In this document: positions 22,031 through 32,699 of the stretch, piece by piece | Layout of the letters: every line of letters begins with the position of its first letter | How positions within the stretch are numbered: the first letter of the stretch is position 1 | Assembly (NCBI GenBank): GCA_010909165.1 | Contig: MU008151.1 | Coordinates: forward strand, 248,001 to 312,000 | Direction: 5' to 3' | DNA from: Anthoceros angustus | Taxonomy: Eukaryota > Streptophyta > Anthocerotopsida > Anthocerotales > Anthocerotaceae | DNA length: 64,000 nucleotides | Translations under genes and position numbers: made by a program | Notes under the pieces: model-generated | Databases searched by the model: none | The model's input: the letters and a program-made list of their open reading frames with translations, nothing else | Told to the model about the DNA's origin: nothing

Positions 22031-22234
22031 GGAGCATAAACAGTAATTTTCAGTTCACCTGAGAGTTCCTAATGTTCCACGATGAATTTCATAACAAATC
22101 CTCCTTTGATGAGCAGCAAATCCATGGCAACTTCAAAACCCTATCCAGCAGGAAACAAAACCCCGGAGCCTGTAAGGGATCTCCAGCTGCCACAGTGCAG
22201 GGTAACCAACCTCACCTAAACGTAGATGGAAGAA

Positions 22235-23132
22235 TCTAAGTAGACACCCTCAAGGCTGTGCAGATGAGGCTTGGAATTCTCGACATAAAGTAACATCTAA
22301 ACTTTAACCGGAGACAAGCCTGGCCAGGGCGAAATGAGAGTAGCCTTTAGTAGCGGCCGAAAGCCGGCGGGGTCCTCGATTTGTTTCAAGATAAATTCGG
22401 AAAATAGGTTTGGATGATCTTTGCACCGAAAAATTTGCAGACATGCTTCTTGTCATCACGTGAACCTGGGCTTTCCAACGAGCTCCCACTTGCCCAGAAC
22501 CATGCCGAAAAGACTTGGAAATCGCCATCGATTTTTCGACGAGGCAGGCAAGGGCAAGGGCTCTGCGGCTTGGTATGGCACACACTGGACGGTCTTGAAC
22601 CCCATACGCGTACGCTTGTGAAAGTGAGCTTGAGGATGCTTTTCACAGTTCGCACAAAGCCATTTCGAACAAGCTTCACCCCCTGAGGCGACTTCAGGCA
22701 TGCCTGGTGCGACGCCTACCGAAGGCAGCTGAAGCAATGCACAGGCCTGCAACTTCAATGCAATCATGAAGCACATGTGCTTGACGCTTGTTGAGTTGGT
22801 GGAACGCTGCCATGTACAGTAAGCGGCAGAACGCTCGGTTGTATGTATGTACATGAAGGCCTTTTAGGGTTAGACGCTAGGGTTTGTGTCATCAGGCTGT
22901 GCTCTCAACGGTGCACCTTGTAGGCTATGCCCTGTCCTAGGGCTATTAAGCTCGTGTCCTGTACCTTACATTCAAATATTTTACAACAAGCCAAACGGCA
23001 CACCGAATTGGAAGGGCCACGGAATACCGTTGTTCCTTCAAGATTCAAGACAGTGATGGAATCTGCTTCAACCCGGAGAGGAGATTGCATCGCGTGCTGC
23101 CTGTAGAGGGCGAACGCATAAGGCAGGTCGAC
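22235..23132 (+). promoter_or_regulatory. Putative promoter and leader of the 23-kb gene
   Basis: This stretch lies upstream of the ATG at 23,133 and is duplicated in both arms of the inverted repeat and partly at 27,870-28,060. It contains a telobox-like pair (TTTTAGGGTTAGACGCTAGG at about 22,861), which in plants is common in promoters and 5' leaders of housekeeping and growth-related genes. No sure TATA box was picked out. The regulatory role is inferred from position and conservation. Confidence 0.45.
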
Positions 23133-24719
23133 ATGGCCGAGATGGAGACATCCAGCGATGAGATGATCCTGGTTGTTGAGAGAGCGCTGGGCGAGAAGCT
23201 GAAGTGGACTGATCCGCCTCGAACCAAACCCAATTGGCATCATTGCGATGACGACCCAGATGGAGCGGGAAGCGTGTACACAAGCGGATCCGACTCCGAT
23301 TCGTGCTCGAGCGAGAACGTGCTTGTGGAGCAGCCGTGGTGCTTCATGCTGGTGCAGCCCGGCATGGCAGAGCGGTGGAATGTGATGTGTCCCAAGGAAG
23401 CCACGCGGTTGTGGGTTCTGGACCCCGCGAATCCCAATCCGCTGTGGTACCGGGTGCCCGTGGATAGAGTGCAGTCTGCCATCCGCCGGATCCAGCCGCT
23501 CACCCCGGCCTCCTACATGGTGGGGCTCTACTTCCGCCGCGCGGCCCGGCTCATGTCCTGTTACCTGGTGGGCGATCCCAGCTTCCCGGATACCTGGCAG
23601 GAGATCCAGTGCCAACCCGAGCTGCAGTCGCCCAACTCCCAGGAGCACGTGTTCGCGCACATGCTCGCCGTGCCCGGTTCCCTGGACTTCCGCATTCTGG
23701 AGTTCGGGGCTGTGGAGAATCCGCGCACCGGGGCGGTGACCATCAGGGTTGCCATGTACATCTCCAGCATGATTAAGTGGGGAAAGCAGGGACCGGAGAT
23801 GACCACGGCCTGCAGGAGAATCGAACTCCCAGGCCCTTCCTGTGCACCGGCTGCCAGAAACGTGGGCCAATTCATCTCCAGCTGCTTGAAGGGGAGGATG
23901 GTGTACATCGCCATTGTCACCCCACCGTCGGGGCAGCAGCAGGGGCTCTTGCAGGTGTGGGTGTACAGCTGGGAGGAGAAGGTGTTTGCGGAGCACATCG
24001 GGGCGATGGGATGGCGGAACGACCCGATGCTGGGGAAGGCGGTGTGGGAGACGTTCCAGGTGCTGTTCGACTACGACAGTCAGAGGCTGATGATCTGGGC
24101 CGGGTGGACGGAAGACGAATTGTACACCGGTGGGGTGCACAGGAATGGGAAATGGAAGGTGACCAGATTCGGGAGGCTGAAGTTGGACAATATCGCCAGG
24201 AAGTGGGTGCTGGATCCGACTGAGGTGGGTTCTAAGGTCAGGGACGCGACGTTGTACTTCAGCCAGCCGAGCTATGCGTCGGGATCGGGGCGAGATGTTC
24301 AGATCAGCTCGACCTGTGATGGGGATTTCGTGAGTTGCACGAAGAGTAACTACGGGGAGATAGGGTTCGAGGATTCGAGGAGATCCTGGCGACTGCCCTA
24401 TCCTCCCGACGAGTACTTGGCCGCTCAGGCTGAGGAGAAGGCTGCAGAGTCCGTGTGCATTGGGAGTTTCAGGCCCAGGGTGGGAGACACGAAGGACATT
24501 CGGCAGGTGGCTGCCCAGACGAAATTTGCCCCTCTTTTGGAACAAACGTGGGTGGGAGACACTAAGGACATTCGGCTGGTGGATGCCCAGACGCAATCTG
24601 TCCCTCCTTTGGTGGCTGCCCAGACGAAATCTGTCCCCCCTTTGCCGCGGATGACAGATCAGCTAGACGAGGAGATCGAACAGCGAAGGCAAAAGGGGAA
24701 GATGCAGGAACGCGGCTGA
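23133..24719 (+). CDS. Unrecognised 528-residue protein, intact frame
   Basis: A single open frame with its start at ATGGCCGAGATGG; an in-frame ATG 16 codons upstream is less likely because the paralogue at 17,698 and the palindrome copies conserve only the GACATGGCC start. The N-terminus (residues 1-50) is acidic and Ser/Asp-rich (SSDEMILVVERALGE, SGSDSDSCSS). The body (55-430) is rich in Trp and aromatic residues, with repeated turns such as WCFMLVQPGM, RLWVLDPANPNPLWYRVP, SYMVGLYF, MVYIAIV, QVWVYSWEEKVF, LMIWAGWTEDELYTG. This periodicity resembles a beta-propeller such as kelch or F-box-associated proteins, but I see no F-box and no clear kelch double-Gly, so I assign no function. The C-terminus has an imperfect repeat (VGDTKDIRQVAAQTK, VGDTKDIRLVDAQTQ) and ends in charged residues. 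No signal peptide or membrane segment. Paralogue at 17.7 kb; 5' copies in the inverted repeat. Confidence 0.8.
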   Translation: MAEMETSSDEMILVVERALGEKLKWTDPPRTKPNWHHCDDDPDGAGSVYTSGSDSDSCSSENVLVEQPWCFMLVQPGMAERWNVMCPKEATRLWVLDPANPNPLWYRVPVDRVQSAIRRIQPLTPASYMVGLYFRRAARLMSCYLVGDPSFPDTWQEIQCQPELQSPNSQEHVFAHMLAVPGSLDFRILEFGAVENPRTGAVTIRVAMYISSMIKWGKQGPEMTTACRRIELPGPSCAPAARNVGQFISSCLKGRMVYIAIVTPPSGQQQGLLQVWVYSWEEKVFAEHIGAMGWRNDPMLGKAVWETFQVLFDYDSQRLMIWAGWTEDELYTGGVHRNGKWKVTRFGRLKLDNIARKWVLDPTEVGSKVRDATLYFSQPSYASGSGRDVQISSTCDGDFVSCTKSNYGEIGFEDSRRSWRLPYPPDEYLAAQAEEKAAESVCIGSFRPRVGDTKDIRQVAAQTKFAPLLEQTWVGDTKDIRLVDAQTQSVPPLVAAQTKSVPPLPRMTDQLDEEIEQRRQKGKMQERG

Positions 24720-24779
24720 TGATAGATCTGGTAGACGAGGAGATGGAACGCCGGTGTGTAGCAAAGAGGAGAAGTGATT

Positions 24780-25250
24780 GTAAGCCGAAGAGAGTAGTAC
24801 TTCGGGAATGTGGACATCGTTTTGAACAACTGACTTCATGAGGGTTTTGAGAAGAATCAAGATTGATTGCAGGCTTAAGTCCAAAATTGTGAGGAGTTAT
24901 TATTGTACCTAGTAGGGGACGCTCTCTTCTCATCAGTCAAGAGGACTTGTGAGTTTAGCTATCTCGTATGCAGTACCTGAGCCCAGACTTGCCAGACTTC
25001 GATGCCAGAAATAGAGATTTGCACTACTAGTGAATGATTGACACTCGAACAACCATACCTATGTGCGTATGTACATGACACTGGTACCAGCCTGCCATGC
25101 TGAGCAGCTAATTCAATTCAATCTGATTTGATTGTGGTGATGCAGAAGATTTCCATTCCCAGCCATCATTCGACGAAATGGTGCCTGCACAGACCCAGCC
25201 TCAGGAACTGCTACAGGATAATTAACCATAGAATTCATGCCATGGCTTCT
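24780..25250 (+). other. 3' flank of the 23-kb gene, duplicated at 21.6 kb
   Basis: Non-coding sequence downstream of the stop codon, paralleled at 21,600-22,030. It probably includes the 3' untranslated region and polyadenylation site, but no canonical AATAAA stands out near the stop. Confidence 0.5.
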
Positions 25251-25374
25251 AATGTTCATGAACAGTCATTTGCAAAAATGGAAGGGGAAGACCTGACGTG
25301 AGAGTTCCTATGGTACCACGATGAATTTCACAACGAATCGGCCACAGACAAATCCTTTAAATCCATGGCATCCT

Positions 25375-26300
25375 CAAAACCCAATCTACCAGCAGGAAAC
25401 AAACAGCCGAGTCTGTAAGGGATTTCCAGCTACCACGGTGCAGGGGGACCAACCTAACCTAAAATAGATGGGATTGACCATGTACACACCCTCAAGGCTG
25501 CAGATCAAGGCTTGGAATGGATTTCGTTCCACAGCCCAGTGGCACAGGCCATCAAGCTGTGCATGGCCAGCCCAAGCCCATTCATGATTCGGAAACGTGT
25601 TCGGTGCCAACATCAGCAATGCTAACCAACTAGTGCTCCGAGTAGAACCCACTTCCCAAAACAATGTCGGAACCACAAAACGTAAGATTGCAATTAACAT
25701 GAAACTCCCACAAGAGAAGTTGTGCCCCTTAGCTCTCAAGTGGTCACTCTTCTTACCCAGGCCATACTTAGAAGGCAATTGCACCTACTAGCAGAATTTC
25801 AAGCTCTACATAAACACGTGAAGTTCTGAAAAATCTCATGTCTCGTGATCCCCACCGGTAAGGCACATTGCCATAGATCACATCTATCTCACTTTGCACC
25901 CACCCCGCGCCCGTCGAATACAGCTAACCATTTGCTGCTTTTATCAGCCTTGCACAATTAACCCCATTGCCGGCCATGGGCAGAACCATTTCCGAAATGA
26001 TCAACAATCAACCTTGCAACACAAGTATCTGAGCCCCCCTGCTGGAAATGTGCACAACCAGGTGAACAATCAACCTTGCACAGTTATCTGAGCCAAGGGC
26101 GTCTGGAACAATCAACCCTGCACAACTACCTGAGCCCCCCTGCTGGCCAGGGGCAGAACCAGGTTGAAAAACAACCATCCCAGTCTGCAACAACCAGAAG
26201 GAGACCTCTCTGCCTGGGATGTTAAAGAAAATATTATATAGGAGTTTCGAAACAGGAAAATAATGATCACAGCCTGCCGGCCGGTGCAGAAAATGCCTCA
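25375..26300. repeat. R1, adjoining repeat and R2, second full set
   Basis: The order R1 (25,375-25,520), the AACCAACTAGTGCTCCGAG segment (about 25,590-25,760) and R2 (25,950-26,265) is the same as at 20,380-21,235, so one segmental duplication of nearly a kilobase explains both. No gene seen. Confidence 0.75.
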
Positions 26301-26309
26301 TCTGTAATG

Positions 26310-26440
26310 ATCGGGCCTGACAGTTGCTGCAGAGTTACATTATGGGAGCTCCAGATGCACTTTCTGTGGATGCCTGAACCAGCAGCAAGTCGTGCAGTGG
26401 ACACGGAGATGGTCCAGAATGGAAGCATCGCTTGCCCAAG
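26310..26440 (+). pseudogene. Dirigent-associated 3' fragment
   Basis: Short stretch with GCTGCAGAGTTACATTATGG, a CAGCAGCAAGTCGTGCAGTG motif and ATGGTCCAGAATGGAAGCAT, which resembles AAATGCTCCAGAATGCAAGC at the 3' end of the dirigent-like gene (20,115). Only a remnant. Confidence 0.35.
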
Positions 26441-26454
26441 CCCATTCATGATTC

Positions 26455-27060
26455 GGAAACGTGTTCGGTGCCCACATCAGCAATGCTAACCAACTAGTAC
26501 CTACTCCGGGTGGAACCTACTTCGCAAAGTAATCTCGGGACCATAAAATCTAAGATTGCAATAACATAAAACTCCCACGAGAGAAGTTGTACTACTTAGC
26601 CTTCAAGTAGTCACTCTTCTTACCCAGGCCTTACCCACAAGGCACATTCATTTGCTGGTTATATCAGCCTTGCACAATTAAGCCCATTGCAGTCCATGGG
26701 CAGAACCATTTCCAAAACGAACAATCAACCTCGCACAAGCATCTGACCCCCCCTGGTGGCCATGGGCAGAACCATTTCCGAAACGATCAACAATCAACCT
26801 TGCACACGCATCTGAGCCCCCCTGGAGGCCATGGGCAGAACTATTTCCAAATTGATCCACAATCAACCTTGCACAAGCATCTGAGGCCCCCTGCTGGCCA
26901 TGGGCCGAACCCGGTTGAACAATCAACCATCCCAGTCTGCAACAACAGAAGAAGCCCTCCCTGCCTGGCATTTTTTTAAATATACTATACAGGAGTTTCG
27001 AAAAACATGAATAATGATTACAGCCCCTGCCAGCCGGTGCAGAAGATCCTTCGTCTGTCA
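26455..27060. repeat. Third copy of the AACCAACTAG segment and R2
   Basis: R2 here (26,660-26,990) contains at least four of the 60-bp units with TTGCACAAGCATCTGAG and GGCCATGGGCAGAAC. No gene seen. Confidence 0.75.
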
Positions 27061-27149
27061 TGGTTGGGCCTGACAGCTGCTGCATACATTATGGTTGCTC
27101 CAGATGCACAGTGCGTGGGTTCCTGAACCACCAGCAAGTCGTGGAAAAG

Positions 27150-27275
27150 AGACGGAGATATTACTCTAGAATTGAAGCACGTACATGCTCAAATTTTGTG
27201 TGCCTGCGGCCTGCCTTCCCTGCTGCAGCCAAGGTGACGATGTCCAAATAATGTCAGTGATGTCGTGCCATCGTC
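27150..27275 (+). pseudogene. Second dirigent-associated 3' fragment
   Basis: TTCCCTGCTGCAGCCAAGGTGA, then CCAAATAATGTCAGTGAT, matches 20,163-20,212 at the end of the dirigent-like gene. Nothing of the barrel domain is left here. Confidence 0.5.
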
Positions 27276-27344
27276 ACCAACTGTTGTGACAAAGAGTGTA
27301 GGACCTGGTTACGAAATCTTAATGTCTGGAGTCCTGGTGAGGTG

Positions 27345-27480
27345 TCTCCAGTTCTGGAACTTCAAACCAACGTGGCACGGCAGGGAATCAAATCCGATGC
27401 AAAAAGAAAACAGCGTCTCCAGTTCTGGACCTTCAGACCAACGCGGAACGGCAGGGAATCAACTCCGATGCAAAAAAGGA
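27345..27480 (+). repeat. Tandem duplication, about 65-bp unit, 3' of a tRNA-Ala
   Basis: Two head-to-tail units share CTCCAGTTCTGGA(A/C)CTTCA, CCAACG, ACGGCAGGGAATCAA and TCCGATGCAAAAA. A related CCAACGCGGCAGGGAATCAA lies at 56,885, also beside a tRNA-Ala-like sequence, so the two loci share a flank. Confidence 0.7.
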
Positions 27481-27503
27481 CAGGTCGACTCGGGATTATT
27501 AGT

Positions 27504-27627
27504 GGAGATGCGGGGTCCCGATCCCCGTACCTTTCGCAGGCTAAGCGAGCGCTCTACAACAACAACAACAACTTTATTTATGTCCCGCTAAGGATGGAAG
27601 AACCATCGACCATCTGAGCTACATCCC
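27504..27627 (-). pseudogene. tRNA-Ala(AGC) gene split by a 52-bp LINE tail
   Basis: On the minus strand, 27,627-27,609 reads GGGATGTAGCTCAGATGGT, the 5' end and A box of plant tRNA-Ala. 27,556-27,504 reads AGAGCGCTCGCTTAGCCTGC and so on through the T arm to CATCTCC. Joined, these make a near-complete tRNA-Ala with anticodon AGC and pairing acceptor stems (GGGATG/CATCTCC, first pair lost). Between them, 27,608-27,557 is the last 52 bases of the window's LINE (GATGGTTCTTCCATCC... AAATAAAG and TTG repeats). The insertion lies in the D loop directly after the A box. Classed as a broken gene because the insert separates the A and B boxes by an extra 52 bases. Confidence 0.9.
27557..27608 (-). mobile_element. 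LINE 3'-end insertion inside tRNA-Ala
   Basis: Ends in (TTG)5-like repeats preceded by GGACATAAATAAAG, the same terminus as the LINEs at 10.6 and 50.1 kb, with a small variation (TTAGCGGGACA instead of TTAGTGGACA). Orientation matches the tRNA gene. There is little or no target-site duplication. Confidence 0.9.
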
Positions 27628-27869
27628 ACTGGCTGGCGACCGTCATATTTTACTAATTTTCTTCTTGGCTAGACCGTGGACTCGCACGATTTTTTCCGGA
27701 TAATTCTGTACATACTTCATAGATAGAGGATCTTACAACTCCAGACCAACACAGCTCAAAGTAAACAGCAGCAAGCAAAAAAGGAAGCCCGTCACGCACC
27801 CAAAGGAATCGAGAGCAGGGGTGGCCGAGCAAACCAGGAATTGGAGCAGCCTCAACCCCACGACGCCGG

Positions 27870-28060
27870 GTTCGATTTGTTTCAAGATCAATGCGGAAAA
27901 TAGGTTTGGACGATCTGATGATCACATCTGTGAACAGAAAATTTTGCTGAAATATATGCTTCTTTTCATGGCCTGAACCTGTGCTTTCCAACGAGCTCTC
28001 ACGTGTCCAGAACCATGAAGAGGCAGGGACGGGCAAGGGCTCTGCGACTCACTGCCTAGC
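27870..28060 (-). repeat. Partial copy of the 23-kb gene promoter
   Basis: TCGATTTGTTTCAAGAT, AATAGGTTTGGACGATC, AAAATTTTGC and CCTGTGCTTTCCAACGAGCTC match the palindrome arms (3,645-3,850) and 22,375-22,500. It is the fourth copy of this regulatory segment in the window and the most diverged. Confidence 0.65.
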
Positions 28061-28499
28061 TACTGCGACTACTGCGAGACAAGGAACCGTGTAAAATCAC
28101 AAGTACGCAGTCCACCGTACAAGGGAGACGACCTCGACAGCTCCTTCATGTGCCACTTGAGGCACCAAGTGCAATGAGAGATGGGTTCCATTTCATGAAA
28201 TGCGCATCCTCGACTTGTAAGCCTAAGGCCAAGTGGTCAAGGGGTGTGTCTGCAAGTACGTGGTTTCGACCGCGAGAGTTCGAAACCACGTACATAAATG
28301 CTTGGAATCTCTGTATGCATCCCTGGAGATTCCAGAGATGTTCAGAGATTCCAGGCTGAAATCGAGGATGCTTTTCTTGCAGCTGTGACAGTTTTTAGCT
28401 CAGCTTGACTAGGTGCAGACATCCATCGGCCTCCGAAGAAGGCCTTGCAAGAGCTCATTGGAGACAAACTGCACCGCCAATTCTTGTGAGGCACTTGAA

Positions 28500-28970
28500 C
28501 AACCTACCTGTACTCCTGAAATGACTTGAGTCTCGGCTTGCCTCTTTGCATATAGGTTTTAGATGTAACGAACCTGTCTGACGGACATCACGATCTCTGC
28601 TTGCCTCTCTGCGCATGCATAGGGTTTCGAAGTAATGAACGTGAAAGTCTCAGGCATCAGTCTCTGTTTGCCTGCAACTCCGGATAGGGTGAAGAAGTGA
28701 TGAAAGTGAAAGTCTCTAACATACGTCAGTTTTTGCTTGCCCCCGTGTCTGAAAGGCTATGAGCCCTTGCGTGCCTCTCTGCATATGCTCGTAATACTGA
28801 CGTCATGTTTGAAAGACTGATCAATATCGTTCTTTGCCTGCCACTATGCCCGGGGTTGTAGTACTGATGGTTTTGAAAGACTTGATCAACATCGCTCACA
28901 GGCCTGCCTCTGTGCCTAGGGCTTTTGTTCTAACGTAATGTGTTTGAAAGACGCTCAGCTCACTCTTTGC
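28500..28970. repeat. Degenerate tandem repeat upstream of the chitosanase relic
   Basis: Five or six imperfect units of roughly 75-95 bases, each with TTGCCTCTCTGC or TTGCCTGC, then AGGGTTT or GATAGGG, then TGAAAGTCTC or TTTGAAAGACT. No coding seen. It may be part of the promoter region of the adjacent gene. Confidence 0.65.
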
Positions 28971-29019
28971 TTTCAGGGTGTATCAAAGAGGAATTAGACA
29001 TCAACACGCATACAACTCC

Positions 29020-29540
29020 ATGGAGTTGAGGGGCGCATTGCTGTTGCTGCTGCTCTTCGTCGTCCTGCGCACAATGGCTACCACGAGCGTGGCCGACGAC
29101 CTGCCGCTGAACGACCCGAAATTGAAAGAGATCGCACAGGGACTGGTGTCGAGCGCGGAGAATTCGACGCTGGACTGGAGGGCTTTGTTTTCGTACATTG
29201 AGGGCATCGGGGACGGGCGATGGTACACGGCAGGCCCCGAGGGATTCTGCTCTATTTCAACCCGTCGGTCGCGCAAGGCCAGTTCGCGTACTACGACGCG
29301 GTTGTAATGCACGGCACGGAGGGGATGCTGGACATCCGGGCTCGCGCGCTCATCAGAGCACAGCCACCGGCCGCTGGCGGCAACGAGACCGTCTGGTTGA
29401 GCGTGTTTCTGGACGGGCGGAAGAAGGAGATGCGCAAGGAATCGGCGCACCAAGATACCAGCCCAGTCAACACCGAGCAGCTCGTCTTCCTCCAGATTGA
29501 TTCAATTAGGTTCCGTTTCAGCTGCACCAGTAAACGCTAG
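29020..29540 (+). pseudogene. GH46 chitosanase, internally deleted
   Basis: The ATG at 29,020 opens a signal peptide (MELRGALLLLLLFVVLRTMA) followed by LKEIAQGLVSSAENSTLDW and YIEGIGDGRWYTAG. These are the GH46 motifs carrying the catalytic Glu (in AENS) and the catalytic Asp (in DGRxYT); Gly is replaced by Trp in DGRWYT. From about 29,235 the homology moves to another frame: YFNPSVAQGQFAYYDAVVMH, GGNETVWLSVFLDGRKKEM and AHQDTSPVNTEQLVF, the usual C-terminal half. The central 60-70 residues expected between these parts are absent, so the product would be a truncated enzyme even without the frame change. GH46 enzymes cut chitosan outside the cell and are mainly bacterial, so an ancient transfer into plants is likely. 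Confidence 0.85.
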
Positions 29541-30007
29541 GGTGACAGCTGGTGGCGTTGCATTATGGTTCGACGCTTTGAGAGTGAGTGTATTCGACAT
29601 CAAAGCATTACCCGGTAACGTGTTGCTGGCATCTTCTGGTAGGCTTATAATTTGGTGTGTTGTTTGCCAAGGCATTATCTTTGTCAATAGTTTGTTTATG
29701 TTTCCCAAGTTGCTTACCCTAGCCTTTCTATCGAGGTTCTAAGGGCTCTATTGTGCAGGTGCAAATGCAGATGTGTATTAGGGAATCAAACTGCCTGAGG
29801 ATACCAGGGCTTATCCACCAATTGGTAAACCTCTTGTCTCGCAGCAGAACTCTGCTTTCTCTTCCCCTGCGTCCCGGTTACGTTTTGCAGGGTATCGGTA
29901 TCATCCGTTAATCAAGTCTGGGTGCACTTGCAGGCAAAGGCAAGACTTGATTGCGTTTATGTGCTTGCCAGTGATTACTCACTCTACAGGTCAAGAGAGT
30001 GAGTGGT

Positions 30008-30140
30008 GTACGTGAGCAAGCAGGGAGCGCTTTTGAGCAAGCAGGGAGCGCTTTCGAGCAAGCAGGGCTTTTGAGCAAGCACGACTTTGTCAGCCAGCAG
30101 GGCTTGCTCTGATTATGTTCTAAGTGGAGCCTGTTTTGAG
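30008..30140. repeat. Short minisatellite, about 20-bp unit
   Basis: Units of GAGCAAGCAGGGAGCGCTTT repeated five to seven times with variation. Confidence 0.8.
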
Positions 30141-30585
30141 CAAGCAGGACTTGTTGTAATCTTGTGTTAATTGGAGCCTCGTTTAATCTAGGACTATAGA
30201 AATTATCTTGATGCATATTAGTGTTAATAAAACCTGGTGATGGCGAATACCCTCCGGCGGGACACCATGCAATTTGAGCTTCAAATTTTCAAAATTGAAT
30301 CTGACCGATCAGATAGCATGTCAAAAGCGGGGCCCGCACCTGTGCGATTGTCAGGTCAGGAGCGGGCCGTACCCGTCCGGGCAATCGGGGTGAAGGGCGC
30401 CCGTCCAACCAGGGTGTCATTTTGACCGAGTACTATGTCAGTCCCCGGGACCGCCTAGCCTGGCTACGCTCGGTCCCGGACCGAGCAGGGACCGTGTCTT
30501 TCTGCGACCCTTGGTCACTAAATATAATAAATATTAAATAAATAATTTATAAATAATAATATAAAATATAAATGTCTAGTATATT

Positions 30586-31822
30586 CTATCGCCGGGGCTG
30601 GTCTTTCCAAGCTTTAAAAATATCATTCCAATCTATCTCCTTAATAGGCGGACCATTGATGGATATACTCATCAATGTATCAAGGGTCAAAATATTAAGA
30701 TTAGTTCTCATGTTATTCATCACAAAGTTTTGTTTAGAAAATCCCCGCTCATATGTAGCAGTACTACAAGGTATGACCAAACATAATTCCCAAAGACGTA
30801 ACATAAAGGGTGTCATTACGACCCACTCTCGTCACCCAAGATTCAAGTCAGCACTCTTTCGTCGAGTTGTTGAGTATATTTTGTAAGCTGCTAACATACT
30901 CAATCCAGCACAAGAAGACATCAAGATGGACACAAATGTTAGCAACTCAGCTTGACACACCTCATCAACTACAAAAGGGTAGACAACATTAGTATTTGCA
31001 TCCAAAGAGTTAGTTCTAAACTTTTTCAACAATATATGTAACAAACTATTAACTAACTGTATACGCTCATCTGCATCTTCAGGATAAAATTTAGGACTGA
31101 ATAGACGACAAGCATGCAACACACAAAGATTAGGATACTTATTATTCTTTGCATCAACTACAGCTAAAGCATATTTGTTAGCACTAGCAATGCAAGAACT
31201 TAGTTCACTTTCAGAGTAGTCAAATATTACAAAACCCTCATACACTCTATGACTTTTTTCAAGTTTTCAATGAAAGAGCAAAGCTTTCTACTTCTCATAC
31301 TCACCCTATCAACTTTATACATACTTTTGCAATTGCTCAACCAAGGCGTTGAACATCCCTTCCGCACGTGCACTTGTTTTGTTGGCTAGCTTCAAAAACT
31401 CAGTTCATACCGTCTCATTATGCAAATAATACACATAAATAATTATGTGTTATACCATCGTCTTGTCTATCCCCTCATCTATGAGTATCCCATACCATGG
31501 ACTTGCACGCAACCTCTCCTTCTGTTGTTCGCGTAAAAAATTGGCTATGAGAACCATATGCTCCTTGCAAGCACTATCTGTAAGATATGAACCATATGTC
31601 TTCACCTCTAGAATGCCTTCCACTCCAATATCCTCCATGAACTCACAAAGGTCCTCGTATATATGGAAACTCAAATCCTTCTTAGCAATGAAATAAGCGA
31701 ACTTCAACAAGTTGAGAATCTCCTTATCCTTTTTGGAAAAATGCATTTCCAAAGTTCGTTGCATGGTTGGTTGTTGAGCCTTAGCTTGGGCTTGCTCCAT
31801 CTTCAGTGACGCTAAATGATAT
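30586..31822 (-). pseudogene. hAT transposase, catalytic and C-terminal parts
   Basis: From the junction at 31,822 the minus strand reads LASLKMEQAQ, FAYFIAKKDLSFHIYEDLCE and ASPWYGILIDEGID, the DUF4371 region with the first catalytic Asp context. A middle part (31,245-30,832) and the C-terminal dimerisation domain follow, with CSTATYERGFSKQNFVMNNM at about 30,770-30,710 (the hAT_C signature). At least two frameshifts and stops break it. It moves DNA by cut-and-paste when intact; here it is dead. Confidence 0.8.
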
Positions 31823-32699
31823 AACATGATAATTTTTGAAGGGGTGAATAATCTCGAAGGGGGTTTTCCGCCAATAATCTCTGAAGGGGGTTTTTGATGG
31901 GCCCTAAAAGCAATTTTTGAAGGCATTAACAGCTCGAAAAAGGTGTCACCCAAGAAAGTTACTACTTTCCATCCAAAGAATGTTTGTGTCGAATGGTGGT
32001 CGTAAACTCGAACCTACGGAATAATGCAAAGTAGGAACGGTGAGGAAGGCCGTTCCTGCCGGGAAGGGACGGCTGTAAACTCAGTTTTGGGAGGAAAATA
32101 TGGTTTTGTTATAACACCACAAAAGCCACGGACATGGTATTTCCCTAACACAGTAACATCAGCAACCAAACTTACAACATTAACTCTGGGACCCCGGGAA
32201 AAAACGAGGTTTCAGTTTCACTCATCCCCAGAGTTCAATCCTTCGTCATCACTTGGTCCAGCTTCTCCTCCATTGTCATCATTATCTTCAGCGGCACTTT
32301 GACTCGCAGGTTGTATTAAGCCACGCAACTCGCAGAGCTTATCCCTTATCGCTTTTTGTCCATCGACATGATGTTTAGAGGAGTACCCTCTCGACCGACC
32401 AAATCTTGGCTCGATTTGAGATTTGCTTCTAAGGTTAGCCTTCATTCCAAGGTTGCTTCTAAGGTTAGCCTCAATTTTCGATGGAAGTGCCACGCATGTG
32501 GGTGCGTGGAAGGAGGGCCACAATGGGCACGCGAGGGCGGCGGCCGGCGCCTCGTTCGCTCCACCCGTCGGGCATAAGGCTGGTGGTGCGGGGAGGGAGG
32601 GTGCCGGCCGCCGCCGCCTCCCTACGCGCACCACTAGCCGTGATGCCCCACGGGTGGCGAGGAGGGAGGGAGGGTGCCGGCCGCCGCCGCCGCCTCCTT

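Noticed and set aside
22905-24596. A 563-codon open frame on the minus strand opposite the 23-kb gene
   Set aside because: It mirrors the GC-rich plus-strand gene codon by codon, its reading lacks any motif, and the paralogue at 17.7 kb conserves the plus-strand reading.
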